Shown: positions 62,230 through 64,000 of the stretch, one piece after another
How positions within the stretch are numbered: the first letter of the stretch is position 1
Layout: each line of letters opens with the position of its first letter
From: JACCTU01 sp963848525
GTDB lineage: Bacteria > Actinomycetota > Thermoleophilia > Gaiellales > Gaiellaceae
Direction: 5' to 3'
Assembly: GCA_963848525.1 (NCBI GenBank)
Contig: CAWKDZ010000001.1
Coordinates: forward strand, 62,001-126,000
DNA: 64,000 nt
Program-made: the position numbers and the translations under genes
The notes under the pieces: generated by a model
Database searches by the model: none
What the model saw: the letters and a program-made list of their open reading frames with translations, nothing else
Told to the model about the DNA's origin: nothing

Positions 62230-62295
62230 GGTCTCTGAGACCGCGCAGTGTCCGGTTCGGCCAAAAGGCCTGCTCCTGGCGATTCGTCTCTGAGG
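62230..62295. repeat. Paired GGTCTC/GAGACC palindromes, locus 2
   Basis: Perfect palindrome GGTCTCTGAGACC at 62230-62242 and a partial copy CGTCTCTGAGG at 62285-62295, 55 bp apart, between dnaE (3') and the histidine kinase (5'). Same order of perfect then degenerate copy relative to minus-strand transcription as at 12659-12736. A GGCCAAAAGGCC palindrome lies between them. Confidence 0.65.
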
Positions 62296-62314
62296 TGGCC
62301 GCCGCGGAGCCGGC

Positions 62315-64000
62315 TCAGACGACCGCGGCCGGGCCGAGCAGGGCCTTGACCTCGGCGAAGAGGTCGGAGTCCGGCTTGACCCGGTACTTCGGCCCGAGCT
62401 CGTACGTGCAGGCGCCGTCCGAGGTCGTCATCGCGACGAAGACCGAAGCCTCGCCCGGGTACGCCCGCAGCAGCGAGGCGAGCTCGCGGATGATCCCGGC
62501 CCGCGCGGTGCGCGCGTCGAGCTTCAGGTGGACGACCTTGCGCTCGGGCACCGCCTCGAACGGCGTCACCTCGAGCGCGATCAGCTTCGTCTCGCCCTCC
62601 TTGTGATCGACACGGCCCTTGACGACGAGCACCTGGTCGGCCGTCAGGTGCTCGCGGCTCGCCGCGTAGACCGAGTTGAAGACGACGACCTCGACCGAGC
62701 CGACGACGTCGTCGAGCGAGAGGAAGACCATCGGCTCGCCCCTCTTCGTGGTCGTCTGCTTCAGCGCCGAGACGATGCCGCCGACGGTGACGACGTCGCC
62801 GTCGCGCCGCAGCGCGAGCTCCGTCATCGGCGTGTCGGTCTTGCGGCGCAGCTGGTCGCGGACCCCGGACAGCGGATGATCGGAGACGTAGAGCCCGAGC
62901 ACCTCCTTCTCCAGCTTCAGCAGCTCGCCCGGGTCGAACTCGCCGGGTGGGATCGTCGGATGGTGGCGCGGCCGCTCGTCGGCCGGCGACTCGTCGAGGT
63001 CGAAGATCGAAGCCTGCCCCGCGAGCCGGTCGGCCTGGCGGTTGCCGCCCCAGGCGACCGCCTGGTCGAGCACCGCGAGCATCCCCATCCGCGACGCGCC
63101 CAGCCCGTCGAGCGCCCCGCACTTGACGAGCGACTCGAGCGCGCGCTTGTTCACGGACTGCACGTCGACGCGCTCGACGAAGTCCCAGATCGACCCGAAC
63201 GCCCCGTTCTCGCGCTCAGCGACGATCGCGCGCGCCGCGGGACCCCCCACGTTCTTGACCGCGTTCAGACCGAAGCGGATCTGACCCTCGACGACGGCGA
63301 AGTCGATCCGCGACGAGTTCACGTCGGGCGGGAGCACCTCGATCGCGAGCTCGTGACACGCGTTGACGTAGAACGGCACGCGGTCCTTCGTGTTCATCAC
63401 CGAGGAGATCAGCGCGGCCATGTACTCGCGCGGATGGTTCGCGCGCAGCCACGCCGTGCGATACGCGATCAGCGCGTAGCAGGCCGCGTGTGCCTTGTTG
63501 AACGAGTAGTCCTGCGAGGCCTCCATGTCCTTCCAGAGCTGCTGCGCGACCGCGGGCGTCGTCCCGGTCCCCGCGCAGCCCTCGAGGAACCTCTCCTTCA
63601 GCGAGGCCATCAGCGAGTGGATCTTCTTGCCGATCGCCTTGCGCAGGTCGTCGGCCTCTGCAGGCTCGAAGCCGGCGATCTGCTTCGCGATCTCGAGGTA
63701 CTGCTCCTGGTAGATGCAGATCCCGTACGTCTTGCCGGTGATCCCCTCGAGCCTCGGGTCGATGTACGACACCTGCTCCGCGCCGTTCTTGCGCCGTGCG
63801 TAGCCCGGGATGTAGCCCATCGGCCCGGGCCGGTAGAGCGCGACGAGCGCGATCAGGTCGTCGAAGACGGTCGGCTTGACCTGGCGCAGCGCCTCGCGCA
63901 TCCCCGACGACTCGAACTGGAAGACGCCGATCGCGTCCCCGCGCGCGAGCATCGCGTACGTCTTGCGGTCGTCGAGCGGGATCTTGCCGATGTCGAGGTT
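62315..64000 (-). CDS. dnaE: DNA polymerase III alpha subunit, C-terminal part
   Basis: About 561 residues of the replicative polymerase; the N-terminal PHP and palm domains lie beyond the right edge. Visible: FDDLIALVALYRPGPMGYIPG, YQEQYLEIAKQIAGF, AHAACYALIAYRTAWLRANH, the tandem HhH region, then the OB domain VTVGGIVSALKQTTTKRGEP with a DDVVGSVEVVVF end, and a final domain (YELGPKYRVKPDSDLFAEVK). Stop at 62315, followed by the palindrome doublet. Confidence 0.95.
   Translation of the reverse strand, partial: NLDIGKIPLDDRKTYAMLARGDAIGVFQFESSGMREALRQVKPTVFDDLIALVALYRPGPMGYIPGYARRKNGAEQVSYIDPRLEGITGKTYGICIYQEQYLEIAKQIAGFEPAEADDLRKAIGKKIHSLMASLKERFLEGCAGTGTTPAVAQQLWKDMEASQDYSFNKAHAACYALIAYRTAWLRANHPREYMAALISSVMNTKDRVPFYVNACHELAIEVLPPDVNSSRIDFAVVEGQIRFGLNAVKNVGGPAARAIVAERENGAFGSIWDFVERVDVQSVNKRALESLVKCGALDGLGASRMGMLAVLDQAVAWGGNRQADRLAGQASIFDLDESPADERPRHHPTIPPGEFDPGELLKLEKEVLGLYVSDHPLSGVRDQLRRKTDTPMTELALRRDGDVVTVGGIVSALKQTTTKRGEPMVFLSLDDVVGSVEVVVFNSVYAASREHLTADQVLVVKGRVDHKEGETKLIALEVTPFEAVPERKVVHLKLDARTARAGIIRELASLLRAYPGEASVFVAMTTSDGACTYELGPKYRVKPDSDLFAEVKALLGPAAVV

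Overview
The window is a very GC-rich (roughly 70-75%), densely packed bacterial chromosome segment of actinobacterial character. Evidence for this is the backbone gene order, two LLM-class F420-type oxidoreductases, a DtxR-type iron regulator, many GTG/TTG starts and 4-bp stop/start overlaps. Together with the families present this fits an uncultured Thermoleophilia-like actinobacterium; that placement is an inference. There are about 65 protein genes, no rRNA, tRNA, CRISPR array or insertion sequence that I can see, and no gene-free stretch above 300 bp. Both edges cut genes (smc at the left, dnaE at the right). At least a dozen single-base frame breaks fall inside otherwise well conserved genes (smc, recG, fbpA, an ECF sigma gene and others). 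The assembly therefore probably carries residual indel errors, and individual breaks should not be read as biology without checking.

Layout. 1-12.6 kb: the conserved block yceD-rpmF-plsX-acpP-rnc-smc, here split by a lower-GC TIR-CBS gene and an ABC-F ATPase, then an EamA exporter/LysR pair, a secreted dimethylformamidase-like protein, coaD-rsmD, a seven-repeat kelch protein and DUF2277. 12.8-28.3 kb: recG, a DegV/receiver/FakA fatty-acid-kinase cluster, rpmB, a riboflavin operon (rpe-ribD-LLM-ribE-ribBA-ribH), an APH(6)-like kinase, and priA-def-fmt-rsmB, all on the minus strand. 28.3-32.8 kb: a plus-strand ferric-iron ABC operon (fbpC-fbpA-fbpB) ending in its likely DtxR regulator, with a palindromic operator touching the fbpC start codon. 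32.8-51.2 kb: metK, gpsA, der, plsC, cmk, aroA, tyrA, aroF, chorismate mutase, trpS, rluB, scpA/scpB, lgt. These are interleaved with a GYD protein, a CAP-domain protein, an F420-type oxidoreductase and a serine hydrolase.

51.3-60 kb is the most unusual stretch. An ECF sigma/anti-sigma pair is divergent from three tandem paralogous secreted proteins, each with eight cysteines in four fixed pairs and an identical C-terminal GDWGFS. The array runs convergently into a 1057-residue cyclase-AAA-TPR regulator. A decayed copy of the 3' end of that regulator lies between paralogs 1 and 2, showing that the array grew by segmental duplication. 60-64 kb holds a VOC protein, a 31-residue small membrane protein, a membrane histidine kinase and the 3' part of dnaE.

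Two families of paired intergenic palindromes recur: GGGACTGTCCC doublets about 90 bp apart at 20.5 and 33.5 kb, and GGTCTC/GAGACC doublets 55-65 bp apart at 12.7 and 62.2 kb. Many genes overlap their upstream neighbour as NTGA with N = A, G, T and, in three cases, apparently C, implying CTG starts. Three convergent pairs share a single CTAG as both stop codons.
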